Shown here piece by piece: positions 29,590-49,920 of a DNA stretch of 64,000 nt. The stretch's first letter is position 1, and each line of letters starts with the position of its first letter. The stretch comes from Lampris incognitus (Eukaryota; Chordata; Actinopteri; Lampriformes; Lampridae), in assembly GCF_029633865.1 (NCBI RefSeq), contig NC_079222.1, positions 32,121,813 through 32,185,812 of the forward strand, read 5' to 3'. Under the pieces are notes generated by a model that searched no databases, was not told where the DNA came from, and saw nothing but the letters and a program-made list of their open reading frames with translations. Both the position numbers and the translations under genes were made by a program.

Positions 29590-29665
29590 GAACCTTTAGC
29601 CGAGCGGTTAGTGATGTCGCCTTGTGGCGCAGTGCACCTCGTATCGAATCCCGCACCGGGCAAGA
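29590..29665 (+). repeat. tRNA-like SINE head, family D
   Basis: It shows TTTAGCCGAGCGGTTAGTGA and a box B-like GTATCGAATCCC, followed by an A-rich stretch. It is related to the element at 23290-23410. The acceptor stem does not pair, so I do not call a tRNA gene. Confidence 0.5.
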
Positions 29666-30111
29666 AAATAACCAGTTACACAGCTATTTTCAGAGTTTAA
29701 TTTTCAGGTTATTCAAATCAAGCTGGGGATAATTTGATGATGTCGGACTTGCCCTACCTGCAGTAGTTATGACACTGTTTCATGCAAATTGATGTGAATG
29801 TTACTACAGTGTCATACGATACTGGACCATTTTCAGAATGGTTGGTGTATACTATCAGGATAATTCCCAACCCAAACTATGCCCAATATTAACTACATAG
29901 ATTATACGTATAGTATAATTCCCTTTAACACGACCCAACAAAACCGTCAAGTTTTTGATGCCATTGTCGTCTCATGTGCTAACAACTAAAGAACACTGGC
30001 TTAACAATAATGATGTCGATACCTTTATTTTGCAGCAAAATGAGTATATTTTTAATTAACATAATTAATTTTGTCTGTGGCTGGTTTGTCTTCATTTAAC
30101 AATTTCTTTAA

Positions 30112-30513
30112 AAATTGTCCCCTTTGTTCTCCCCTAATTGTATCCGGCCAATTACCCCCACTCTCCCGAGCCGTCCCGGTCGCTGCTCCACCCCGTCTGC
30201 CAATCCGGGAAGGGCTGCAGACTACCACATGCCTCCCCCGATACACCTGACAGTGAGGAGTTTCGCCAGGGGGACGTAGCTCGTGCGATGATCACGCTAC
30301 TCCCCCCAGCCCCGAACAGGTGCCCCGACCGACCAGAGGAGGCGCTAGTGCAGCGGCCAGGACACATACCCACATCCGGCTTCCCACCCGCAGACACGGC
30401 CAATTGTGTCTGTAGGGACGCCCGATCAAGCCGGAGGTAAGACGGGGATTCGAACCGGTGATCCCCGTGTTGGTATAGGCAACGGAATAGACCACCACGC
30501 CGACCGGACGCCC
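30112..30513 (-). repeat. SINE family A copy 10
   Basis: Nearly full-length copy in minus orientation; a short stretch around the CACATGTATCGG part is lost. Confidence 0.9.
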
Positions 30514-31284
30514 CCTTAACAGTAAAATGTTAAGTCAAGTTTAGATAGTGTGACGTCACATGACCTCTCTTATCTGTCTGCATAACTTGAGCGCCCCTAG
30601 TAGGAAGATAGGCGGAACCCATTAGATGCCAACAGCTATTCTTAAAAAAATGAAACAAATTAAAATGTCACACCTTTCAGTTATACACGACGCCCAAACA
30701 CACTGACGTCATCTTAGGGACCAATTCACAACAGTGGCAAGGAGTCATTTGCTATGAGTGATGATATTTAAAAAGCGCTCCAATGGCTGACGATCATCTC
30801 TGACATCTTAATGGAAGAAAAGGCGGCAACAACGCCCCACGGACGTACTGAAATTGCCAGGGTTAGTCGTGCTGATTTTCTGTTGCAGATCATCAGGTCT
30901 GCCCTTAAGTAACCCTCTGCTGGATTTGGGATATTACATCTAAAATTCTTTGACCCAGGTTTTAAGAAATAAAATAAACTAAAATACACAGATGTAATCT
31001 AAAATTACAAGTGTTGCGATGAAATGAAATGAAATAAAAATGGGAAGTGATGATTTTTACTAGCACAAGTCTGACAATGACTTGCCAGTACATCATCTGT
31101 AAAGGGCTTCTATGGTGTCACGTGAGTCTCTCTTGCGTGCATGTGCAGTCGGTTCTCCTCCCAGGTCTCCGTGGTGATGGTGGCCGCCATTTGGATGCTG
31201 CCTGCCCTTCCTCTCCTCACATAAGTTTTTCTTATTACATGATGATGCTGGTCACGTGGCTTGGGTCCTGGACTGCTCCGTTGG
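30514..31284. other. Intergenic DNA without recognised feature
   Basis: No exon or repeat family recognised. Confidence 0.4.
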
Positions 31285-31625
31285 CACGTGGACACTGCTT
31301 GGCATCCTGTGCATCATGTTCTTCATACATTTTATGTCCATTATAATTCTGTTATCCTCTTTCAACGTTGTATTATGTAAATTGTGTAAACACAACATCC
31401 ATTGCACGCTGTCCGTCTTGGGAGAGAGATCCCTCCTCCTCCTCTGTTGCTCTTCCTGAGGTTTCTTCCTATTTTTTCTCCCTGTTAAAGGGTTTTTTAG
31501 GGAGTTGTTCCTTATCCGATGAGAGGGTCTAAGGACAGGATGTTGTGTTGCTGTTAAGCCCACTGAGGCACATTTGTAATTTGTGATATTGGGCTATACA
31601 AATAAAATTGATTTGATTTGATTTG
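31285..31625 (+). repeat. Dispersed repeat E with (TTGAT)n tail, copy 1
   Basis: It shares long near-identical stretches with 50372-50690 (GGACACTGCTTGGCATCCTG, ACAGGATGTTGTGTTGCTGT, AATAAAATTG) and ends in TTGATTTGATTTGATTTG. The end pattern is that of a LINE/SINE 3' tail. Confidence 0.8.
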
Positions 31626-33011
31626 AATTTGACCATGTACTGTATGTAGCTGCAACTATTTAAGATGTAACAACTGCAACCAAATATAAAGCTGATGAAG
31701 CCAAACATTAAATGCTCTGTCAGTCCAACACCACAGGCTTTCACTTATTTCTACGATCCTATCCACACACAAAAAAGCAGGACTAAGAACACTGCAAAGT
31801 CAGAGTGACGTTTGAATGTAGACGAATTCCCGCTACTCTACCAAGAAAAATATCCAAACACCCCATAAAGCAGTTCCCAGATATCACATATCCATTCATG
31901 AGTTGACATCACAAGCGGCAGAAGGCCATGCTGATGTTGAGTCTCGAAACCACTGGCTGCCTATGAATGATTTTAGTCATTTTGGCTGGAAGACAAAGTA
32001 AAACAAATGATACAACAACACAACAGACCCTTTGGACTGAGGTCCGATAACGATATTGTTGTAATGATCCTCACACATCCCACCTGCTGCCCTGCACCTC
32101 ACAGGCCCAAATATTTCATAAAACGTAAGCCGCACAACAGCAAACAATGAAATAAAACCTCGAGTTTGTTTGAATGGACGAAAATTCATGACTGCAATAA
32201 AACACGTGCTTTCTGGTCTCATATAAGCGCCAACAAAGAGCAAGAAATGCCACTCTATCTTGTACACTGGGTGTACCATCATCATCATCATCATCACTCG
32301 GGGTCGAGTATGACCGTCCTCCCTCTGGGTCCCTCTGGCTCTTCAGGTAGAGGTCGATCCTGGAGCCTCATAATGGGAGGAGTCCTGCGCGTGACAGCTT
32401 TGTACGTGGAGTGGCTGATGCGTCTGCATCCACCACACGGTCCTTGGCAGGGGGTGGCCAGAGTCCAAATGGCATGGAGAACCAAGACGATTGGAGACCA
32501 CGCTCTGTTGCAGCCTTCATCTCCTTTCACTGCCGTTGTGACCTGGAGACATCTTCCACCAGTTCCACCGATGGGGTCTTTGTTGGGTAGTGCTTCATCT
32601 GGAACGTCCCCCTTGACCTGTCCGCCCTGGGTGACCCTACCAAACGGATCTAGGGTGTATATATAAAATAACGCCACAGAAAAAGGATGGGTATACAAAG
32701 ATTAAACAAGACTGACTGACAGAACAGTCTGACAAACAGACTGACTAACGGACTGACTAACAGAAAGGTAGAAAGTGGTGTTAGGACTCTGGGGTAAGTG
32801 AAAAGCACAGCAGACAAATTGGTTCTCAAAACAGGGCACTTTGGCTCTGATCCAAGAGGCTACGTACGTGACCATGGCACCACGTCAAGTCAAGATTGTG
32901 TTTGTAGAGCCCACAGTCACAATTCAGTCCCAGAGGACTTTAAGAGCACATTACAACTTATGTTGTAAGTTTTGTCCAGTGGCTTGTAGCTTTTGTCAGT
33001 GTTACCACTTT
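31626..33011. other. Unclassified intergenic DNA
   Basis: It contains (CAT)n at 32277-32297. Open frames on both strands at 32166-32698 are high in Pro/Gly/Thr and have no family I recognise. This could be an unnamed repeat. Confidence 0.35.
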
Positions 33012-33490
33012 GGGCCTCTGGTACTCCCCCGACTCAGGGCCTCTGGTACTCCCACGACTCAGGGCCTCTGGTACTCCCACGACTCAGGGCCTCTGGTACT
33101 CCCACGACTCAGGGCCTCTGGTACTCCCACGACTCGGGGCCTCTGGTACTCCCACAACTCAGGGCCTCTGGTACTCCCACGACTCGGGGCCTCTGGTACT
33201 CCCACGACTCGGGGCCTCTGGTACTCCCACGACTCAGGGCCTCTGGTACTCCCACGACTCGGGGCCTCTGGTACTCCCACGACTCGGGGCCTCTGGTACT
33301 CCCACCACTCGGGGCCTCTGGTACTCCCACGACTCAGGGCCTCTGGTACTCCCACGACTCGGGGCCTCTGGTACTCCCACGACTCAGGGCCTCTGGTACT
33401 CCCACGACTCAGGGCCTCTGGTACTCCCACGACTCAGGGCCTCTGGTACTCCCACGACTCGGGGCCTCTGGTACTCCCACGACTCGGGGC
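33012..33490. repeat. 25-bp VNTR, about 19 units
   Basis: The unit GGCCTCTGGTACTCCCACGA plus CTCAG/CTCGG repeats with exact 25-bp spacing from 33012 to 33490. Units differ mainly by A or G before GGG, plus rare changes (CCCCCGA, CCACAAC, CCACCAC). As 25 is not a multiple of 3, each frame cycles through all three phases every 75 bp. This leaves all three plus frames and at least two minus frames open. Confidence 0.97.
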
Positions 33491-33563
33491 TAGCTTGTCT
33501 CACCTGCAGCCGGCCGTTGTTAAGCACAAACTCTTGTTGCTTTTTCACGTTTGCATCCATTTA

Positions 33564-33700
33564 GGGCGTCCGAGTAGCATGGTGGTCTATTCCGTTACCT
33601 ACCAACACGGGGCTCGCCGGTTTGAATCCCTGTGCTACATTGGTCGGGCGTCCCTACGGACACAATCGGCCGTGTCTGTGGGTAGGAAGCTGGGTGTGAT
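33564..33700 (+). repeat. SINE family A copy 11, head only
   Basis: The 5' part (GGGCGTCCGAGTAGCATGGT, box B GGTTTGAATCCC) is present and stops after the GTGTCTGTGGGTAGGAAGC stretch. Confidence 0.85.
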
Positions 33701-33817
33701 TTACATTTTGCATCATTTTAAATTACGATATCAATGGCTCAAATGTCCAAGCTACAGACACTTATGATAAACTTATAAAACATTAGAGTTGATTTTTAGC
33801 AAGAACAATAATATTAT

Positions 33818-35345
33818 AATAATAAACATTTTATTTAAAGGTGCCTTTCATGACACTCAAGATCCCCTTACATCAAATATAAGAAAACAAAGCAGTAAAA
33901 AACATTAGCGCAATCAACAATAAAACACACATTAAACAATTGAGCACACATCAGCAGGAGTTAAACACAGGTTTTTCTTCCCGAGTTGGTCTGGTTCTGG
34001 CAACATCCAGTGAGGGGGGAGCTGTACCAGTGGGCCGAGAGGAGTTATTGACGGGGGTTATCAGGGAGATGATAGAAGGCAGGCATGTTTGAACTAGTGT
34101 TGTGGGATTTGGATCCAGGTGTCATGTGGAGGTGCTGGACTTAGTAATGAGTTCAGACATGTGATGTTGAGTTGGAAGACCGAATACACGTAGGGCAGTG
34201 GATGGGGATCAGTTTCAGGGCGACTGCTGATGGTAAAGTCAGTCTGCGTGACGTTAGCAGAGGCTCGCTGCTCATGAATGGTACTAATTTTGGAGTTGAA
34301 AAACTTATTTAAAAAAAAAAGCAGAGCATTATTCATTAGAAAGGTTACTGTTCATACTGGTTTCAGGTGGATGAAGTAACCTTTTAACTGCGGTGCAGCG
34401 TTCCAGTAGTTCCGTCAACGGCACTGGTGGTATTTGCATAACAGGATGTTTTAGCTGCTGAAAGAGCATTTGTGTAATGGAGGGTATGACCCGAACACAT
34501 TTGTTTGTGAACTGCAAGTCCAGTCTTGATGCAAAGCCTCTCGAGGCGCCCACCCATAGCCTTGAGCTGACATAGTTCAGGTGTGTACCAGGGAGCAGTA
34601 TAGGGGCAAATAAAACAACCCGTGTTTTCAGAGGGGTTAAAGTATCAAGTGCAGAAGAGAAAATATTATTGCAGCAGTCCGTAAGACCAGGGAGTGAGGA
34701 GGTGTGAGCAGGAACGGGGTTCGAGGTAATTAAACCGCTGAGATCATCCGGATTAACATGTCTAAAGTTGCAGTGTGATATGGTACGATGCACCCTTGAT
34801 TTACTGAGCAGGAGGTCGGTGTTGAATAACACAGCTTTAGGGTCAGAGATGGGTAGTTCAGCAGAGGCGGTGTTATATGATGCGATGCCGGAACAGCAAA
34901 CTAAGCCAAGGATAGGACTCTTGACGTGGGTTGTAAAGTTGACATACTGCATTAGATAAAAGCAATCTAACATTGCTTTAATGTATTGTCGGTGTTATCA
35001 AAATGAACATTTAAATCCCCCATTAGGATTATATTTGAAGACGTTGCACTAGGGGTGGTTAAAACTGTTGAGAGTTCCGTGATAAAAAACCATCGATGCC
35101 TTAGGTGGTCTGTACAGAGCAGCAACACTAATGGGTGTCGGTCCATAGAGCTTAACGGCCAGCAGTTCAAAGGAGGATCGATCAGGTGGTGGCGGTGGCG
35201 TTATACTATCGCGATAGTTCAGCGCGCAGCCGCCTCCTCTGCCCGAAGTCCGGGATTTGCGCATGTAAACAAATCCTGGCGGAGTTGCTGAAGTTGGTTG
35301 TGGAAAGTCATTCTGTGACTTCCAGGATTCCGTGAGACACAACTA
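33818..35345 (-). mobile_element. L2-like LINE fragment, endonuclease domain
   Basis: Minus-strand translation shows the apurinic endonuclease of the L2/CR1 group: LTESWKSQNDFPQ, TPPGFVYMRKSRTSGRGGG, FELLAVKLYGPTP, ALYRPPKAS, then ILMGDLNVHFDN and LDCFYLMQYVNFTTHVKSPI. The frame changes several times, so it is dead. The left end (33818-34100) resembles the repeat at 13617. Confidence 0.85.
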
Positions 35346-35498
35346 ATCCAGTCTGTGCTCCGCGATGACGTCACTGACCAGAGGGGCTTTTGCTGGCGAT
35401 AGATCGCATATTACAGAGGGCAAACTTATGACAGGTCGTGCGCGTATACACAGCTGATTTAGCTAGCGGAAATAGCACAGTGTGGTCTACGTGCCATC

Positions 35499-35575
35499 CG
35501 TTATCCATCCATTATCCAAACTACTTATCCGAATTCGGCTCGCGGGGGACTGGAGCCTATTCCAGCAGTCCCATG
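35499..35575 (-). repeat. SINE family C fragment (tail)
   Basis: CCATCCATTATCCAAACTAC...GACTGGAGCCTATTCCAGCA matches the 3' end of family C in minus orientation. Confidence 0.7.
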
Positions 35576-36559
35576 GTTCTATGTCGTGTGCATGATGACG
35601 AGCCTAATAATGGTCTGTGTGCGTAACGGAAGTACATAAAGATAGAGATGATGAATCCACCATATAGAGCACGACACTATAATACCACGAACGTGTCCGG
35701 CATCTACTAACGTAACTGGGGTGAGCCTGCTGATGACGGGTTATTGTGTTGGTTATTGTGTCCAATGACAACAGACGTCTTCATCTTAATTAGGAATTTA
35801 GAGGTGCGCTTGTTGAGCGGTCCCGCGAACAGCAGTGGCGGCAGCGCGTGTCGTGGCTCCGCCCCGCTCGCCGCTGCCTGAAGGCGTGATCAGTCGAGCA
35901 CGCACGCACGCACACACACAATATCTATTTCTAACATGTCGATAAACAGGATATACTATACAGATAAGCCACTGCCAGTAATGTGAAGTGATTAACAAAT
36001 CCAGGGGGAAATACAGTTAATGACTTGGTGATTACAGCGATAATCGACAAGCATGGCAAGTTGACGCACATTACCGATAGCTTTTAGCGGCTTTTTTTTT
36101 CAAATATTGTGCAAACTATTGGATTGTATTAATGTATGAAAGCTAATCGCTAGCAATATTGAAAAATTACATGCTTTTGACGTCATCAGTTACACGTAGA
36201 AGGCCCAACGAAATACTCTAAGAAGAAAACAAGAAAGCATTATATTATTATTATTATTATTAATGATAATAATATTATTATCCTTAGCCTATTGATATTG
36301 AAACAGACCTGTTCACGTGAGGCTCCCGGAGCTCTCATTGATTGACTAAAGAAAGGTATGAGCCTCAGTAAGCCTTTGGGAAACTCACCTCCCTGGTTGA
36401 TACAGGTAAGCCATGTGTGTAATGAGCTTGTGGTAAATGCCAACATTTCACTGAAAGCTGGTTGACTGACAGTCGTGTGGTGCTCTTTAGCCTACCCCAT
36501 TAACAGATTCAGCTTGATTTGGCCGATTTTAAAACCGAGTCTCCTAAAGGCCCTGTGTC
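35576..36559. other. Intergenic DNA without recognised feature
   Basis: No exon or repeat family recognised; a (TTA)n stretch lies at 36243-36285. Confidence 0.4.
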
Positions 36560-37360
36560 CACAGGCAGATGCTTTCTGTTTTAATTTTACCAAAAAGTCC
36601 CTACTTTACTGTGAAGTGCTCTAAAGCCGGACTGGAAACTGTTAAAAACACTATTACTGTTCATAAAAGACATCAACTGAGAAGAAATAACTCTCCAGAA
36701 CCTTAGATAGAAAGGACAATTTGGAGATTGGTCTGTAGTTACTTGGGGACAGGGGATCTAAATTACGTTTCCTCAGCAATGGCTGAACAATGACATGCCT
36801 AAAACTGTCTGGCTAAGAACCAGAGGCCAGAGAATTATCAAGAATTTGCAGAATAATGGGGGCTAACAGCTGAAAATACCTCCTTGAGCAGCTTAGTGGG
36901 AATGATGTCGAAGATGCCGGAGGAGGAGTTCATTTTGGAGGCTGTACTCTCCAACACTGAATTTGTAATTAGTTGAAACTGGGTAAAATAGGGAGAAATA
37001 TGAGAAATGGATTTGGAACCCGATACTCTCCACGTTATTTACAAAAATTTTGCGGGCAGCTCAACATCAGGTTCAAAAAGAGAAGTGGGGGGGGGGGCCA
37101 TTAATAACAGAATCAAGTACGCTGATCTTGCATCCTTATCTGCCTTCTGGTAAATTCACATTTGGTTTTTAGGGGTGTTATGTGCTAATTCGGACTTGTT
37201 GACCTTCTACTGTCGTTCAGATTTTCTACAGTCTTCTAAGGGCACGAGTGTGATCATGCAGCCAGGGGAGGTTATTTGATTTTTGTTTCCTAGTTTTAAG
37301 AGGTGCAATTTGGTCGAGGATGGATAGGCACTGATCACTGTTTTAGGATAGCTTTATGGT
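36560..37360 (-). mobile_element. L2/Rex1-like LINE fragment, reverse transcriptase start
   Basis: The minus strand reads SSGIFDIIPTKLLKEVF, LLAPIILQILDNSLASGS, HVIVQPLLRKRNLDP and SNYRPISKLSFLSKVLE, the opening block of a non-LTR reverse transcriptase. To the right it is preceded by PLKTRKQKSNNLPW and ISDHKAIL. The frame is broken. This is a second copy, separate from the fragment at 33818-35345. Confidence 0.8.
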
Positions 37361-37594
37361 CAGATATAGGCATAGCCACCAGATTAAGACACTCGAAAGA
37401 GAAACCAGATGAGCGCACAAGGCCGAATTGCGCAACAAATTCGTTGTAAGAATACAATGACGAAATAAAGTGGCTTTCTTTCTTCTCCCTCTTCTTCACC
37501 GGCTTCCCCTGTCTGCTGCTGCCTGAGATAAACCCTCGGCAGTTAATCCTTGGAAGCGGTTTTCTGATATACTTGTGGATGCTGTGTTTCATTA

Positions 37595-37670
37595 TGAACT
37601 TAGTTGTGTCAAGTTATGTGAACTCATTTCACATAAAATCATTCCACATAACTTGACACGATTAAGTTCA
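37595..37670. repeat. Inverted repeat (hairpin), 26-bp arms
   Basis: Arms at 37595-37620 and 37645-37670 (core TGTCAAGTTATGTG against CACATAACTTGACA) have two mismatches and a 24-base loop. I see no further mobile-element parts. Confidence 0.7.
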
Positions 37671-37750
37671 TTTACTTACTTTTCCCAAGGTAGTCGGTTA
37701 ACCAGTTTTTCCCTAAGTAAACTTAACTCCTAGAATTTACAGCATACATA

Positions 37751-39387
37751 CAGTGCACCAGGAAAGTATTCACACCCCTTCACTTTCCCCACATTTTGTT
37801 ATGTTACAGCCTTATTCCAAAATGGATTAAATTACTTTTTTTCTCATCAATCTACACACAATACCCCATAATGACAAAGTGAAAAAGGTTTTGTAGATAT
37901 TTTTGCAAATTTATTAAAAATAAAAAAACTGAAATATTGCATGTACATAAGTATTCACACCCTTTGCTATGACACTCAAAATTGAGCTCAGGTTCATCCT
38001 GTTTCCACTGATCATCCCTGAGATGTTTCTACATCTTGATTGGAGTCCACCTGTAGTAAATTCAATTGACTGGACGTGATTTGGAAAGGCACACACCTGT
38101 CTATATAAGGTCCCACTGTTGATAGGGCATGTCAGAGCAGAAACCAAGCCATGAAGTCAAAGGAATTGTCTGTGGACCTCCGAGACAGGATTGTATCGAG
38201 GCACAGATCTGGGGAAGGGTACAAAAAAATCTCTACAGCTTTGAAGGTCCTGAAGAGCACAGTGGTCTCCATCATTCGTAAATGGAAGAAGTTTGGATCC
38301 TCCAGGACTCTTCCTAGAGCTGGCCGCCAAGCCAAAATGAGTAATCAGGGGAGAAGGGCCTTGGTCAGGGAGGTGACCAAGAACCCGATGGTCGCTCTGA
38401 CAGAGCTCCAGCGTTCCTCTGTGGAGATGGAAGAACCTTCCAGAAGGACAACCACCTCTGCAGCACTCCACCAATCAGGCCTTTATGGTAGAGTGGCCAA
38501 ACGGAAGCCTCTGCTCAGTAAAAGGCACATGACAGCCCGCTTGGAGTTTGCCAGAAAGCACCTAAAGGACTCTCAGACCATGAGAAACAAGATTCTCTGG
38601 TCTGATGAAACCAAGATTGAACTCTTTGGCCTGAATGCCAAACGTCACGTCTGGAGGAAACCAGGCACCTCTCATCACCTTGCTAATACCATCCCTACAG
38701 TGAAGCATGGTGGTGGCAGCATCATGCTGTGGGGATGTTTTTCAGAGGCAGGAACTGGGAGACTAGTCAGGATCGAGGGATAGATGAATGGAGCAAAGTA
38801 CAGAGAGATCCTTGATGAAAACCTGCTCCAGAGCGCTCAGGATCTCAGACTGGGGCGAAGGTTTACCTTTCAACACGACAATGACCCTAAGCACACAGCC
38901 AAGACAATGAAGGAGTGGCTTCGGGACAAGTCTGTGAATGTCCTTGAGTGGCCCATCCAGAGCCCAGACTTGAACCCCATTGAACATCTCTGGAAAGACC
39001 TGAAAATAGCTGTGCAGCGACGCTCCCCATCTAACCTTACAGAGCTCGAGGGGATCTGCAGAGAAGAATGGGAGAAATACTCCAAATATAGGTGTGCCAA
39101 GCTTGTAGCTTCGTACCCAAGAAGACTTGAGGCTGTAATTGCTGCCAAGGGTGCCTCAACCAAGTACTGAGTAAAGGGTGTGAATACTTATGTACATGCA
39201 ATATCTCAGTTTTTTATTTTTAATAAATTTGCGACAATTTCCACAAAACCTTTTTCACTTTGTCATTATGGGGTATTGTGTGTATACTGATGAGAAAAAA
39301 AAGGAATTTAATCCATTTTGGAATAAGGCTGTAACATAGCAAAATGTGGGGGAAGGGAAGGGGTGTAAATACTTTCCGGATGCACTG
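37751..39387 (+). mobile_element. Tc1-like transposon, nearly whole
   Basis: The ends CAGTGCACCAGGAAAGTATT and AATACTTTCCGGATGCACTG are inverted, each with a flanking TA (37749-37750, 39388-39389). They are part of long imperfect inverted repeats (about 200 bp). It encodes one transposase of 338 aa, described separately. The size of 1637 bp is typical. Confidence 0.95.
38151..39170 (+). pseudogene. Tc1 transposase (DD34E), one nonsense codon
   Basis: It cuts and pastes its own element at TA sites. The paired helix-turn-helix region begins MKSKELSVDLRDRIVSRHRS. The catalytic residues are visible in LWSDETKIELF (D), [12 protein letters not shown] (D) and [11 protein letters not shown] (E), and GHH-type GLY/GRV linkers are present. 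The reading frame is continuous for about 339 codons except for one TAG at 38781-38783 between RIEG and MNGAKYREI, where relatives have lysine (AAG). So the copy was active until recently or is a young death. Confidence 0.93.
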
Positions 39388-39659
39388 TATATGTATGTAT
39401 GTATGTATGTGTGTGTGTCTTTGCAATCCCTCCATCTCTTTCTCTTTGCATATACAAATATATGTATTGTATGTGTGTGTGTGTGCGCGCGCACGCGCGT
39501 GTGTTTGAGTCCGAGAGCTGAGTCATAAAAACGGTTCTCAGTCGATGGATTTCCTAATGTATGACCCCTGTGGGTTTATTCTGCTGTGTCCCTGGCTGAG
39601 AATATCCCAGCCCCTTACCGTAAGTGAATCGCTGACAGGCTGTACTTCCTCCCCCCCCC

Positions 39660-39660
<1 letters not shown>

Positions 39661-39719
<59 letters not shown>
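39661..39719. repeat. (TC)n tract
   Basis: About 29 TC units on the plus strand. It is complementary in sequence to the (GA)n tract starting at 39839. Confidence 0.97.
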
Positions 39720-39721
<2 letters not shown>

Positions 39722-39838
39722 CTCACAGCACGAGACTCTCGTTTAAAACACCTCTACAGCTCTACCGGACGACCTGCCACGTCACCTTTACCGCAAGGTG
39801 CGTTTCTCACGGCGTGCGCGGCGGCCCGACGGGACACG

Positions 39839-40479
<641 letters not shown>

Positions 40480-40945
40480 CGGGCCGGTGGACAAAGGGGG
40501 AGGAGGGTACGGCCGCGGGCGTGCAGGATAAACCGGAGCTGTGCAGCGCCTCAGGTTGTCAACGGTCGCGGTTAGCTCGGCTTGCAAAAAGGAACACCGG
40601 GATTTCGTCCACAGAGGCGGCTGGGTGGGAGGGAGGGAGTGTGGGAGGGAGGGAGGGGAGGGGAGGAGGGAGGGGGGTCACCTTGTCTTCCCGCTCCTCG
40701 CGCGCGCGTGAGCGCGTGCGTCCGTGTGAACCGGCGCGCCCCAGAAGCGATGAAGAGGATGTGGGGGGGTGAACCATCGCGGAAGAAGGAAAGAGAGTCG
40801 ACGGGTGACAGCATCATATGGTCGCGAGGCAAGAGACGCGTGCCGTCAGGCTTGTTCCGTCAGCGCCAAAGTCTTGTTTTCTTTTCGAGACGAGAGGGCG
40901 AGCTCAGCTCCCCTCCTCACGTCGCGTGGCGGTTTTGTTTGTTGT
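40480..40945 (+). promoter_or_regulatory. CpG-rich region, probable cd274 promoter
   Basis: GC- and CpG-rich DNA (GCGCGCGTGAGCGCGTGCG, GGCCGCGGGCGTG) stands out against AT-rich surroundings, about 0.9 kb before the signal-peptide exon. A good splice donor (GCGAGTGAGT) at 41072 could end a non-coding first exon, as in human CD274. No TATA box was seen. This is inference from composition and position. Confidence 0.5.
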
Positions 40946-41350
40946 CATGACGATGTTTAAATTTCCTGCAGTTTATTTGTTTTTTTTTTTGGTTTTGTTT
41001 TCCTGGGACACGTCCGAGTACAGTCCTTAACTAGACTTTGCTCTGAAAAACAATAGCTGTCAAGACTGCGAGTGAGTACTAAGAGTGCTTTGGGTAAGTG
41101 GCTAATTAACAGTTCATCTTATAAATGTGATCTCATGGTGTCTCGTTGTGCCTCTTTGGCAACTACATGAGTGGCTGACTGCTGAGCACCCAGTGGTGGG
41201 CCGGTCAGATTCAGACACAAGCGGATACACTACACATGTGTGTATCTGCTAAATATGAATATGAGGATGGTTAATTAACGATTTATTTTAGTGCACAATT
41301 TCAAATGAATCGATTTGGGTGCACGAGACTGCAGATTTGTTTCCTGTATT

Positions 41351-41353
<3 letters not shown>

Positions 41354-41418
<65 letters not shown>
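41354..41418. repeat. (GT)n microsatellite
   Basis: About 32 GT units, uninterrupted. Confidence 0.97.
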
Positions 41419-41422
<4 letters not shown>

Positions 41423-41824
41423 TCTTTTGGACTCTGGCACCTTTTCAGAAGCAATGCCTTGCAGTTGTTATCAACATAATTAAGACAATAAGGAAATGTG
41501 TGTTGAGTGATGCTAGACACTCACCCCAACGTCATGACACGCCGAGTTTACCAAAAATCAAAACAAAGCAACACACAATATTTACACTTTCGAAATCAAT
41601 ATATAACCGACTGAGTGGTTTTACTGCAGACAATATGAATTTTTGTGGAAGACAAATACCAGGGCAGATATTGTTCCTCTTAATTGTAGTGGTAGTGTTT
41701 TTTTTTTTTTGTTTTTTTTTTTTTTTTTTAATAATTTCTAATTTAGCAAACTGCCTGAAATCTGATTCCTCTACTAAAGGGATTCGCAGTGTAAAATATA
41801 CTTTTTATTTTTTCCATAGGTTAA

Positions 41825-49507
<7,683 letters not shown>

Positions 49508-49920
49508 CAAAGTCCTAGAGGGTGGAGATGAACTTTCGGAGGAGGTACCCCAAACAAGATGGAAAACACGCACAACCCCAAATCCTGTTGTCTCCCGGGT
49601 TCAGGGGGCCCACGGCTGAATCTCTGAACATTTAGTAGCCACGACCTTTCCTCTTGCGTGAATTGCGGTTACGCACATGAGAGGCAGCCTTTTTAGGAAA
49701 ATATGGCAAAATTCTCTTGGCGAGACATGGATAGAGGATAGCCTCCAACATGTACTGAGCAGAACAGTTGAACTGTTGTGTGAACATCACATTTTTTTAT
49801 TTTTATTTTTTGGACCTGGATTATCGAGCAAGGATGAAGACATGCTGTATGAACGGTTGCTGAGGAAGGAGCAGGTGATGATGTTTGGAACACCGTCACA
49901 AACCCAAGGAGAGTGTTAGG

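Noticed and set aside
32166-32698. A possible novel gene with frames open on both strands
   Set aside because: Both strands are open, composition is Pro/Gly/Thr-rich and no splice or start context favours either. An unnamed repeat is as likely.
33012-33490. A CRISPR-like array
   Set aside because: Units are contiguous 25-bp repeats without spacers, in a vertebrate genome.
32841-33767. A 308-aa protein with a Gly-Leu-Trp-Tyr repeat
   Set aside because: The open frame is due to the 25-bp VNTR lacking stops in every frame; it then runs into a SINE head. No start context or family supports a gene.
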